From the NCBI GenBank assembly GCA_947384285.1, contig CANDGI010000008.1, positions 42,834-106,833 on the forward strand: DNA of 64,000 bases. The letters run 5' to 3'. Source of the stretch: an uncultured Lachnospiraceae bacterium (GTDB lineage Bacteria > Bacillota > Clostridia > Lachnospirales > Lachnospiraceae). Positions 24,491 through 31,933 of this stretch are shown piece after piece (position 1 is the stretch's first letter; each line of letters opens with the position of its first letter). The position numbers were made by a program, and so were the translations under genes. The notes under the pieces are model-generated. The model was not told the DNA's origin and ran no database searches. It saw nothing but the letters and a program-made list of their open reading frames with translations.

Positions 24491-25948
24491 ATGAATCAAG
24501 AATATTGGATAACGGGAAAGGTCAGCATCCCGGAGAAAAAGCGGGAAGAGTTCAACAGGAATGTTCTAAAGCTTTTTCTGCTGTGCGGGATTCGCAAGTT
24601 AAAAGATCTGGAGATAGGAGGGCAGTCCATCACCGTAGCCAGTGAGCCGGAGCCAGACCGTAAGAGAATCGTCAGATTTGACTATTCCATTTTTGAAGGG
24701 ATAAAAAGGCAGGTATCCACCTACAATATGAATACCTGCGAGCTTTCAGCGCCAGATTGCGGATACGGCGAATTCTCTCTGGTAATGAATCTGGTGATGG
24801 CCATGCAGGAAGCCTATTCCACAGAGAATTGCTACTTTATGAGGAAGAATGAAGTGTGTGATGTGTATGGCTGTGCACTGCTGATTGAGCATACCATTGG
24901 ATTGAAATTATGTTTTTCAAACCGTGAGAAGATATGGGATATGTACGCCTTTTTCAAATCCAGCGGAAAATATGAAGATATGACATGTGAAACAATCATG
25001 AATAAGTTTCCCTATGGTTATGGGCATATGGATATGGATCAATTCATTTCCTGCTGGATTAGTTCGCTGGGGGAGGCAAGGAAGCCCGCACAGCCATTCC
25101 AGGGAGCGAAAGAAGGGCTAAAGGAGAAAGGCTCCCTGCAAAGGGCATATTATGTGTATGGATTGCTGCAGGAATTAATCTTGGAAAAAGGCAGGGAAAG
25201 AGTCAGGGATTACTTAAAAAATCTGCTGGATTTGGAGCTCGCAGGGCGGGAAAAATTGGCAAGCCAGAGGGATAGTTTTGCGGATCTTGCAGAAGTCTCA
25301 CTGTATGATTATCCGGCATGTATTGTGGCTGCTTATGGATGGGCTCTTGGCAAGGAGTTTTGGAAGGTATGGGATTCCCTGGATATTACAGGATACCAGG
25401 ATATTTATCCCACTGGAAAAGCCAGCCATGATACTCAGAAGGAAGCGGGCAGGGAACAGGGAATATGTGGGGAAGCACGCAAAGAACCCCGATTTTATCA
25501 GGTAATCCTGAGAAAAAATGAGGATGAATTTTTGGAATTTTGGGGCAGCCAAGAGCTTTTTCTTTCAGATGATATGAAAAGAAATCTGGCAGAATGGAAG
25601 CGGGAATATGAGAATGTAAGGGATACAGAAGCAGCGGAAGCCAGTGCAGAAGGTTATTTGACAGAAATTTTACAGGAGATGCAGGAAATATGGCGGTGCC
25701 GTTATGCTGATGAAAAACTGGTACAGGAATTTACCGTCCATTCGGATGAACTGCAATTTCAGAAAGCGCTTCTGGTATTCCGTAAAATGATGGATAGGGA
25801 TCTGGAATATTTTCCAGAGCTGACTGCCAGGCAGGTAAAAGAATGGGTTACCAGGCACTGCTGCAGAGAGGAAGACAGAATCAGATTGAGCGGCTATGCA
25901 TCTTTATTGGCAAATCCGGCGGGCAGGTACAGGCTGTTTGGTTTTTGA
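24491..25948 (+). CDS. Uncharacterised protein, first of a tandem paralogous pair
   Basis: 485-residue soluble-looking protein that I do not recognise, with no signal peptide or membrane span. The ATG at 24491 is chosen because AAAGGA lies eight bases upstream; an in-frame ATG at 24470 has no clear site. It resembles the next gene in layout: an opening ITGKVSIPEKKREEF against YTGKMDISDDKKKAF, a following LLCGI/FYGGM stretch, an FDYSIFEG against FHYNYFED stretch, a helical middle, and a C terminus ending RYRLFGF against REKYFGF. The protein is rich in Trp, Tyr and Glu. The pair is probably one operon (13-bp gap). Function unknown. Confidence 0.75.
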   Translation: MNQEYWITGKVSIPEKKREEFNRNVLKLFLLCGIRKLKDLEIGGQSITVASEPEPDRKRIVRFDYSIFEGIKRQVSTYNMNTCELSAPDCGYGEFSLVMNLVMAMQEAYSTENCYFMRKNEVCDVYGCALLIEHTIGLKLCFSNREKIWDMYAFFKSSGKYEDMTCETIMNKFPYGYGHMDMDQFISCWISSLGEARKPAQPFQGAKEGLKEKGSLQRAYYVYGLLQELILEKGRERVRDYLKNLLDLELAGREKLASQRDSFADLAEVSLYDYPACIVAAYGWALGKEFWKVWDSLDITGYQDIYPTGKASHDTQKEAGREQGICGEARKEPRFYQVILRKNEDEFLEFWGSQELFLSDDMKRNLAEWKREYENVRDTEAAEASAEGYLTEILQEMQEIWRCRYADEKLVQEFTVHSDELQFQKALLVFRKMMDRDLEYFPELTARQVKEWVTRHCCREEDRIRLSGYASLLANPAGRYRLFGF

Positions 25949-25961
25949 GGAGGAATAGGAA

Positions 25962-27473
25962 GTGGGAACCTTTGGAAGCTATACAGGGAAAATGGATATT
26001 TCAGATGACAAAAAGAAGGCATTTACCAGTCATTTGCAGAAGCTGCTTTTCTACGGAGGAATGATGCAGTTTGATAAGGTCTGTATCTTTGGAAAGAAAA
26101 TCATGCTTATGAAGCCTGTGGAACCAGACCAGGATGGCAGCCTGTATTTTCATTATAATTATTTTGAGGATGATGCGTGGGAGAGCGCAGGTTATAAAAG
26201 AGACGATGCCTATTTTTTTTCAGGGAAAATAGGTGGGAATGAATTTTGCGATGTGGTGACTGCCGTCCATTTTTTATATGAAGTTTATGATGAAAACATG
26301 GGAGCGGCAGAAATCAATGGTGAAATCGTAAACGATCCAGGGTATCTTGGATGGATAAACCATATCCTTGGGACGGATTTTTCAATGAAGAAAAGATTTC
26401 GCCTGTGGGAACTTTTTGAGAACCATTGCCTGGAGCGGCAGGAACAGGGGGAGGAAGATGCGGCCAGTTCTTTTCAGGTGTGGGATGCATTGCCCCATTT
26501 CCTGTATCAGGCGGCTGGCGGAACAGAGTTTTCCGATATTTGTTATGTGACGAGAGGAACTGGAACCTTGTGCAGAGAGGAGCTTGTGCCAGGCTCCTAT
26601 CCAGAAGCGGTGTACCAATGCAAAGAGTCCTTACAGCAATATTTTGCCAGCAATGGGACAGAGAAAGAGATACAGAATATATGGGAATTGGTTAAAAGCG
26701 AAACAAATATCCGGGAAAAAATGAAGGAGCAGGGCATTTCTCCGGTTGCACAGATCTCATTGAAGATGCCAGCCCGTGTGCTGGTATACCTAACCTGTGA
26801 AATCAAGAAACTGGATTTCTGGGCAGAATGGAAAGAGCTATGCCAAGATGTGTATCAGGATGAATGCATGCCGGAATATGCATCCCATGGGCTTGCTGCT
26901 AAGAGGAAAAAAGCGATAGAAGAGCCAGTTGGAGAGATTTCCACTGCAGAATTTCTTTATAATGACGGGCCGTTTCTTTTCTGGAACACACCGGAAGAAT
27001 TAAAGGGAAAGCCCAATTACTACCTTTCTGACGACGACCGTGCCTTTTGGTGGGATGGCTCCCAGGAGGTTGTGCTGTCAGAAGAAATGGAGCAATGGCT
27101 GCGGGAGTTATCCCAGCGGCATCAAAAGCTCATGGCAGAGACATCACCGGACATTGCCCAAAAGGAAGGATTTCTGGAAAAAATGGTGTCCCTGCTGGCA
27201 GAAATCGAAGACTATTATCAAAGGGTTTTCTGTTTTCAGAATATGTTCTATGAATTTTTGCAGCATGGAACAGACAGACGGTATCTTGCGGCAGTTAGGC
27301 TGTTGGAAGAGCTGGCAGAGGAAAACAGAGAACAGGCCAAGGTAATTCAGCGTGTCGGCAGCTGGGACATTGCAAACAGGAATGCAACCCACAATCCAGG
27401 GCGTATCACAATGAAAAGGTATTTGAGCGTGATGGCCAATCAGACATTACGCGAGAAGTATTTTGGATTTTAA
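25962..27473 (+). CDS. Uncharacterised protein, second of a tandem paralogous pair
   Basis: 503 residues, no export signal, not recognised. The GTG at 25962 follows GAGGAGG eight bases upstream, and that site overlaps the stop of the preceding gene, so the two are translationally coupled. Visible features are GTFGSYTGKMDISDDKKKAF at the N terminus, YNYFEDDAWESAGYKRDDAYF near residue 64, GWINHILGTDF near residue 128, a Glu/Gln-rich helical C-terminal third, and the shared ending KYFGF. It diverges strongly from its neighbour, suggesting an old duplication or a two-part complex. Family 1 repeats bracket the pair. No catalytic motif is evident. Confidence 0.75.
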   Translation: MGTFGSYTGKMDISDDKKKAFTSHLQKLLFYGGMMQFDKVCIFGKKIMLMKPVEPDQDGSLYFHYNYFEDDAWESAGYKRDDAYFFSGKIGGNEFCDVVTAVHFLYEVYDENMGAAEINGEIVNDPGYLGWINHILGTDFSMKKRFRLWELFENHCLERQEQGEEDAASSFQVWDALPHFLYQAAGGTEFSDICYVTRGTGTLCREELVPGSYPEAVYQCKESLQQYFASNGTEKEIQNIWELVKSETNIREKMKEQGISPVAQISLKMPARVLVYLTCEIKKLDFWAEWKELCQDVYQDECMPEYASHGLAAKRKKAIEEPVGEISTAEFLYNDGPFLFWNTPEELKGKPNYYLSDDDRAFWWDGSQEVVLSEEMEQWLRELSQRHQKLMAETSPDIAQKEGFLEKMVSLLAEIEDYYQRVFCFQNMFYEFLQHGTDRRYLAAVRLLEELAEENREQAKVIQRVGSWDIANRNATHNPGRITMKRYLSVMANQTLREKYFGF

Positions 27474-27564
27474 TATTATTCTTCAGATATTTTTGCAAGA
27501 TGTTTATGGGAGAAAAGGGTAAGGAATTGTGCATTTTATTTTACACTCCCTTCGTGGCAGTTCT

Positions 27565-27801
27565 TTAACGATACAGAGAACAATTTGTATTTCGATACAC
27601 AGGAACCAGCGGATTGCCCTTCGGCTGAGCGAATGATTTATGGGCGTTTTTAGGGTAGGCAAAATCCAATGCTTACGCAGACTTAGGAAGGCTTTCCTGA
27701 CTGCCTTAGTCGAAGTTAGCAGTTTAGGAACAGTCCCGGTTTGCGTGCCAAAGGGCAATCCGCTAGTGGCCTCCGTATTTCAAATATAAGAATTCATTGT
27801 C
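27565..27801 (+). repeat. Family 1 palindromic repeat, copy C
   Basis: The left end reads TTAACGATACAGAGAACAA then TTTCGATACACAGG. The arm GCGGATTGCCCTT pairs exactly with AAGGGCAATCCGC at 27751-27763. Other copies have GGATAGCCC in this place, so both arms changed together. The gap 27474-27829 contains this repeat and no gene. Confidence 0.8.
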
Positions 27802-27829
27802 TGTTCCAGAAAAGCACACAATGATGATT

Positions 27830-29191
27830 CTAATTCCCAAGCAGCCCCTTGATAATCAAGAACAAAAGCAATGCAGGCAAAACAAATGTTACATAAGGCC
27901 GAATCCATCCGGGCAGCTTCATGCCATTCCCTGTATTCGCTTCCTTATGGTAATTCCCGAATCCCCATCCAAAACGCGTGGTACAGAAGATTATGTAGCA
28001 GAAGGAGCCGATCGGCAGGATAAGATTGCTCACGATGAAATCTTCCAAATCCAAAATGGCGCTTCCTTCTCCCATCGGCTGGAAATCAGACCACAGGTTA
28101 TAGCCAAACACGCAGGGGAGGGATAGGAGAGTGATCGCTATCAGGTTCACCAGGCAGGAGGTCTTTCTGCTCCAATGAAATAAATCCATGCCGCAGGAAA
28201 TAATATTTTCAAACACAGCCAATATGGTGGAGAATGCCGCGAAAGTCATAAAGACGAAAAACAGCGTTCCCCAAATCCTTCCGCTGGCCATGCCGTTAAA
28301 GATGTTGGGCAGGGTAATAAAAATCAGTCTGGGTCCCATGTCAGGGCTGATGCCGAAGGAAAAGCAGGTGGGGAAAATAATCAGACCCGAAACCAATGCC
28401 ACAAAGGTATCCAGTATGGCGATATGGACGGATTCTCCCAGAAGGCTGCGGTCCCTGCCAATATAGCTTCCGAAAATTCCCATGGCGCCGATGCCAAGGC
28501 TTAAGGTGAAAAAAGCCTGGTTCATGGCTGCAGTGATGGTTTCCCAGACACCTATCTCTTTCATTCTCTGGAAATCGGGAAGCAGGTAAAATTTTAAACC
28601 TTCAATGCTGTCCTTTAGGGTGATGCTGTGTACAGCCAGAATGATGATAATGGCAAGCAGCAGGCTCATCATTATTTTGGTAACTTTTTCTACGCCTTTC
28701 TGCAATCCCATAGAGCAGATAAAAATTCCGGCAGCCACGATGATAACCATTGTGACAGATAAAATCTGGGGGCTGGAAAGCATTTCCGGGAACATTTCAC
28801 TTACCTGCTTTGTGCTTTTTCCCTGGAATTTTCCAGTAAGCATCTGGTAGAAATAGTAAAGCATCCATCCGGTTACGGTAGTATAAAACATCATTAAGAG
28901 GTAATTGCCCGCCATCCCCAGGTATCCATTGAGATGCCATTTCTGCCCTGGCCGCTCCAATTCCTGGAAGCTTTTGATAATGCTTTTTCTGCTGGCGCGC
29001 CCAACGGCAAATTCCATAGTCATTACAGGTATGCCCATGATAATTAAGAAGAATAGATAGAAGAGCACAAAAACCCCTCCTCCATACATGCCGGCGATAT
29101 AGGGAAACCGCCACACATTACCGATTCCGATTGCGCAGCCTGCGGACAGGAAAATAAATCCAAGACGCGATCCTAATTTTTCTCTTTCCAT
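27830..29191 (-). CDS. Neurotransmitter:sodium symporter (SNF) family transporter
   Basis: Na+-coupled amino-acid-type transporter of the LeuT/MhsT family with about eleven to twelve spans. TM1 carries the unwound Na+/substrate-site motif AIGIGNVWRFPYIAG near residue 20, and TM6/TM8-like segments follow. The start at 29191 gives MEREKLGSRLGFIFLSAG and 453 residues, the usual bacterial size, but there is no ribosome site before it. A strong site (AAGGAGATT then ATG) lies about 120 bp further upstream in another frame, opening MGKRQ. A family 1-like fragment sits in between. The start region may have been altered by an insertion. The substrate is unknown. Confidence 0.88.
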   Translation of the reverse strand: MEREKLGSRLGFIFLSAGCAIGIGNVWRFPYIAGMYGGGVFVLFYLFFLIIMGIPVMTMEFAVGRASRKSIIKSFQELERPGQKWHLNGYLGMAGNYLLMMFYTTVTGWMLYYFYQMLTGKFQGKSTKQVSEMFPEMLSSPQILSVTMVIIVAAGIFICSMGLQKGVEKVTKIMMSLLLAIIIILAVHSITLKDSIEGLKFYLLPDFQRMKEIGVWETITAAMNQAFFTLSLGIGAMGIFGSYIGRDRSLLGESVHIAILDTFVALVSGLIIFPTCFSFGISPDMGPRLIFITLPNIFNGMASGRIWGTLFFVFMTFAAFSTILAVFENIISCGMDLFHWSRKTSCLVNLIAITLLSLPCVFGYNLWSDFQPMGEGSAILDLEDFIVSNLILPIGSFCYIIFCTTRFGWGFGNYHKEANTGNGMKLPGWIRPYVTFVLPALLLFLIIKGLLGN

Positions 29192-29221
29192 TGTTCTGTT
29201 TGGGCTGCAGGTATTTCCCGG

Positions 29222-29290
29222 GTACGATAGCGGACAATTGTATCGGATTTTGTATCCAAATAGAAAAAGTCCGCTTTCCTGATGAAATAT
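29222..29290 (+). repeat. Possible family 1 right-end fragment (copy H)
   Basis: TATCCAAATAGAAAAAGTCC followed by GCT matches TATCCCAATACGAAAAGTCC plus GCT at the right end of copy B with few differences. An inverted pair AGCGGAC/GTCCGCT brackets it. The match is short, so the assignment is tentative. Confidence 0.35.
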
Positions 29291-29406
29291 CCTGTCTTTT
29301 GCCCATAATCTCCTTCCTTTTTTCATATACAAGGGATATTGTATCATAAAGTAAGGGAATTTGGGAAATAATTTTTCGGTTATGTGAAAAATATTTCCAT
29401 TTTCCC

Positions 29407-29435
29407 TTGCATTTACAGTGGTTAAGTGCTATCAT
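29407..29435 (+). promoter_or_regulatory. Promoter of the rimP-nusA-infB cluster
   Basis: TTGCAT at 29407-29412, a 17-bp spacer, and TATCAT at 29430-29435 with the extended TGC. The leader to the GTG at 29545 holds two hairpins: 29463-29490 (10-bp stem, then TTTT) and 29501-29522 (ATGGGCA/TGCCCAT). The first looks like an attenuator. Confidence 0.6.
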
Positions 29436-29462
29436 AAATACGATAACATGATAATCTCAAGC

Positions 29463-29494
29463 TTGAGAGTGGGCATTTGTCCACTCTCAATTTT
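29463..29494 (+). terminator. Attenuator-like hairpin in the rimP leader
   Basis: A perfect 10-bp stem (TTGAGAGTGG with CCACTCTCAA) is followed by only four T before G, so termination would be partial. A second hairpin at 29501-29522 follows and could compete. It may set expression of the downstream translation genes. Confidence 0.5.
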
Positions 29495-29544
29495 GTGTCA
29501 ATGGGCAGCGGTGAATGCCCATATAGATTGAAAAGGAAGAAGGT

Positions 29545-30018
29545 GTGAAAGTGTCAAGAAAAGAGACTTATGAGCAGCGGACAGAAGAACTGCTGCTTCC
29601 AATTATAGAAGAATATAAGTTTGAGCTGGTGGATGTGGAATATGTGAAAGAAGGTGCAAACTGGTATTTACGGGCTTATATTGATAAAGAAGGCGGAATC
29701 ACGGTGGATGACTGCGAGGTTGTCAGCAGAAGGATGAGTGATTTGCTGGATGAGCAGGATTTTATAGAGGAATCTTATATTTTTGAGGTGAGCTCCCCAG
29801 GGCTTGGAAGGCCGCTGAAGAAGGAGAAGGACTACAAGCGCAGCGTAGGCAGGGAAGTGGAAATCAGGACCTATCGTGCCATTGAAAAAGAAAAAGAATT
29901 TTATGGCATCTTAAAGTCATATGATGAAACTACGGTAACCATAGAGATGGAAGAACACAAGGAAATGGTATTTGCAAAAACAGATATTGCATTGATCCGT
30001 CTGGCTTTTGATTTTTAG
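29545..30018 (+). CDS. rimP: Ribosome maturation factor RimP
   Basis: 157-residue protein needed for 30S subunit maturation. It has the N-terminal alpha/beta domain (YEFELVDVEYVKEGANWYLR-like region), the conserved VEVSSPGLGRPLK-type motif seen as FEVSSPGLGRPLKKEKDYKR near residue 85, and a C-terminal SH3-like barrel. The GTG start follows AAGGAAGAAGGT; a second GTG two codons later is possible. It is the first gene of the classic rimP-nusA-rnpM-ylxQ-infB-rbfA cluster. Confidence 0.95.
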   Translation: MKVSRKETYEQRTEELLLPIIEEYKFELVDVEYVKEGANWYLRAYIDKEGGITVDDCEVVSRRMSDLLDEQDFIEESYIFEVSSPGLGRPLKKEKDYKRSVGREVEIRTYRAIEKEKEFYGILKSYDETTVTIEMEEHKEMVFAKTDIALIRLAFDF

Positions 30019-30059
30019 AATGCGTCAAAGAGAGTAACATTTTTCAGGAGGATAAAAAA

Positions 30060-31322
30060 ATGAACAATGAGTTATTGGAAGCATTAAATATATTGGAAAA
30101 GGAAAAGGATATCAGCAAGGATATCATGCTGGAAGCGATTAAAAATTCCCTGATTACCGCATGTAAAAACCATTTTGGCAAATCTGACAACATTAAAGTG
30201 GATATCAATCCTGAGACTTGTGAATTCCATGTGTATGCGGAAAAAACAGTAGTGGAAGAGGTGGAAGACAACGTATTGGAGATCAGCCTTGGAAATGCAA
30301 AAATGATTAATTCCAAATATGAAGCAGGGGATATTGTCAACATTGAGGTGAAATCAAAAGAATTCGGACGTATCGCCACACAGAATGCCAAGAATGTGAT
30401 TTTGCAGAAAATCCGGGAGGAAGAGCGGAAGGTGCTGTTTGACCAGTATTATGGGAAGGAAAAGGATGTGGTCACCGGCATTGTGCAGCGGTATGTGGGC
30501 AAAAATATCAGCATCAATCTTGGCAAAGTGGATGCTATTTTAAGTGAAAATGAGCAGGTGAAGAGCGAGGTATTCCAACCTACAGAGCGTATCAAGCTCT
30601 ATATCCTGGAAGTGAAGTCTACTTCCAAAGGCCCAAAAATATTGGTGTCCAGAACACATCCAGAGCTGGTAAAGCGTCTGTTTGAATCAGAGGTGACAGA
30701 GGTAAAAGAAGGAATTGTAGAAATTAAAAGCATTTCCAGAGAGGCAGGAAGCAGGACGAAGATTGCAGTTTGGAGCAATGACCCGGATGTGGATCCGGTG
30801 GGCGCCTGCGTTGGGTTAAACGGAGCCAGGGTGAATGCCATTGTCAATGAGCTTCGGGGAGAGAAGATTGATATCATCAATTGGAGCGACAATGCGGCTA
30901 TGCTGATTGAAAATGCCCTAAGCCCAGCAAAAGTTATTTCTGTCATTGCGGATGCAGAGGAAAAGACCGCGAAAGTGGTGGTGCCGGATTACCAGCTGTC
31001 CCTGGCAATTGGAAAAGAAGGGCAGAACGCAAGGCTGGCTGCAAGGCTGACCGGATTTAAGATTGACATTAAAAGCGAGACCCAGGCAAGGGAAGCTGGA
31101 GATTTTATGGATTACGAAAATGAGTATGAAGAATATGAGGAAGATTTCACAGAGGAGTATGAAGAAGCAGACGGTGAGGAAGCAGGAAGTTTGGATGAAG
31201 GCTATGAGGAAGAGATGGACGGCCTGGATGAGGATTATGCACAGGAGTATGAGGAAGCAGACAGGGACGTGACGGACGGTTTGGAGGAAAGCCATGACAA
31301 GGAGGAGGCTTGGGATGAATAA
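30060..31322 (+). CDS. nusA: Transcription termination/antitermination protein NusA
   Basis: RNA polymerase-binding factor that modulates pausing, termination and antitermination. It has the N-terminal polymerase-binding domain, an S1 domain (about residues 135-200) and two KH domains, with [21 protein letters not shown]-type and [20 protein letters not shown] motifs near residues 245 and 320. The C-terminal 65 residues are extremely acidic (Glu/Asp/Tyr repeats such as [17 protein letters not shown]). Such tails occur in Clostridia in place of the C-terminal repeats of E. coli NusA. The start is behind CAGGAGG. The stop overlaps the rnpM start. Confidence 0.96.
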   Translation: MNNELLEALNILEKEKDISKDIMLEAIKNSLITACKNHFGKSDNIKVDINPETCEFHVYAEKTVVEEVEDNVLEISLGNAKMINSKYEAGDIVNIEVKSKEFGRIATQNAKNVILQKIREEERKVLFDQYYGKEKDVVTGIVQRYVGKNISINLGKVDAILSENEQVKSEVFQPTERIKLYILEVKSTSKGPKILVSRTHPELVKRLFESEVTEVKEGIVEIKSISREAGSRTKIAVWSNDPDVDPVGACVGLNGARVNAIVNELRGEKIDIINWSDNAAMLIENALSPAKVISVIADAEEKTAKVVVPDYQLSLAIGKEGQNARLAARLTGFKIDIKSETQAREAGDFMDYENEYEEYEEDFTEEYEEADGEEAGSLDEGYEEEMDGLDEDYAQEYEEADRDVTDGLEESHDKEEAWDE

Positions 31323-31587
31323 GAAGGTTCCCATGCGCCGGTGTGTGGGCTGCGGGGAAATGAAAAGCAAGAAAGAGCTGCTGCGGATCATTCGGACAGC
31401 AGAGGATGAAATTCTTCTGGATGCAACAGGAAAAAAGAATGGACGGGGAGCATATATCTGCCCTAATGAAGAATGTTTCAAAAAAGCAGTGAAGGCAAAA
31501 GGGTTAGAGCGTTCTTTGAAAATGGCTGTCCCAAAAGAAGTGATTGAGAACTTGGCAAAGGAGATGGAAAAAGTTGCAGCAGGATAA
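31315..31587 (+). CDS. rnpM: YlxR/RnpM RNase P modulator
   Basis: Small 90-residue protein of the YlxR family, recently linked to RNase P modulation in Bacillus. It shows the signature PMRRCVGCGEMKSKKELLRI near the N terminus and NGRGAYICPNEECFKKAV in the middle. The ATG at 31315 is chosen because GGAGGAGG lies just upstream; it overlaps the nusA stop by eight bases, so translation is coupled. The position between nusA and the L7Ae-like gene is conserved in Firmicutes. Confidence 0.93.
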   Translation: MNKKVPMRRCVGCGEMKSKKELLRIIRTAEDEILLDATGKKNGRGAYICPNEECFKKAVKAKGLERSLKMAVPKEVIENLAKEMEKVAAG

Positions 31588-31933
31588 AATTTTATCCATG
31601 CTTGGATTAGCGGCAAAAGCCGGGAAAATCGCAAGCGGCGAATTTTCTACAGAGAAAGCGGTGAAATCCCAGCGGGCATTTCTTGTGGTTATATCTGTAG
31701 AGGCATCGGAAAATACAAAGAAAATGTTTCGCAATATGTGTGTGTTCTATCAGGTTCCAATGTATCTCTATGCTCCGAAGGAAGCATTGGGGCATGCAAT
31801 CGGCAAAAAATACCGCGCCAGCCTGGCAGTATTGGATGAAGGGTTTGCAGCCAGCCTGATAGAGAAATTGGAATCAGCAGGACAAAACGGAATAACGGAG
31901 GTAGCAACATATGGCAAAAGTCAGAATATATGA
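31574..31933 (+). CDS. ylxQ: L7Ae/L30e-family RNA-binding protein (YlxQ type)
   Basis: 119-residue K-turn-binding-type protein. The start [18 protein letters not shown] and the internal [17 protein letters not shown] match the L7Ae fold. No ATG is suitably placed. The TTG at 31574 is preferred because AAAGGAGA at 31557-31564 lies nine bases upstream, and it overlaps rnpM by 14 bases; the ATG at 31598 would cut the first strand. Its 3' end overlaps infB by 23 bases. The family is encoded between rnpM and infB in many Firmicutes; the RNA target is not established. Confidence 0.88.
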   Translation: MQQDKILSMLGLAAKAGKIASGEFSTEKAVKSQRAFLVVISVEASENTKKMFRNMCVFYQVPMYLYAPKEALGHAIGKKYRASLAVLDEGFAASLIEKLESAGQNGITEVATYGKSQNI

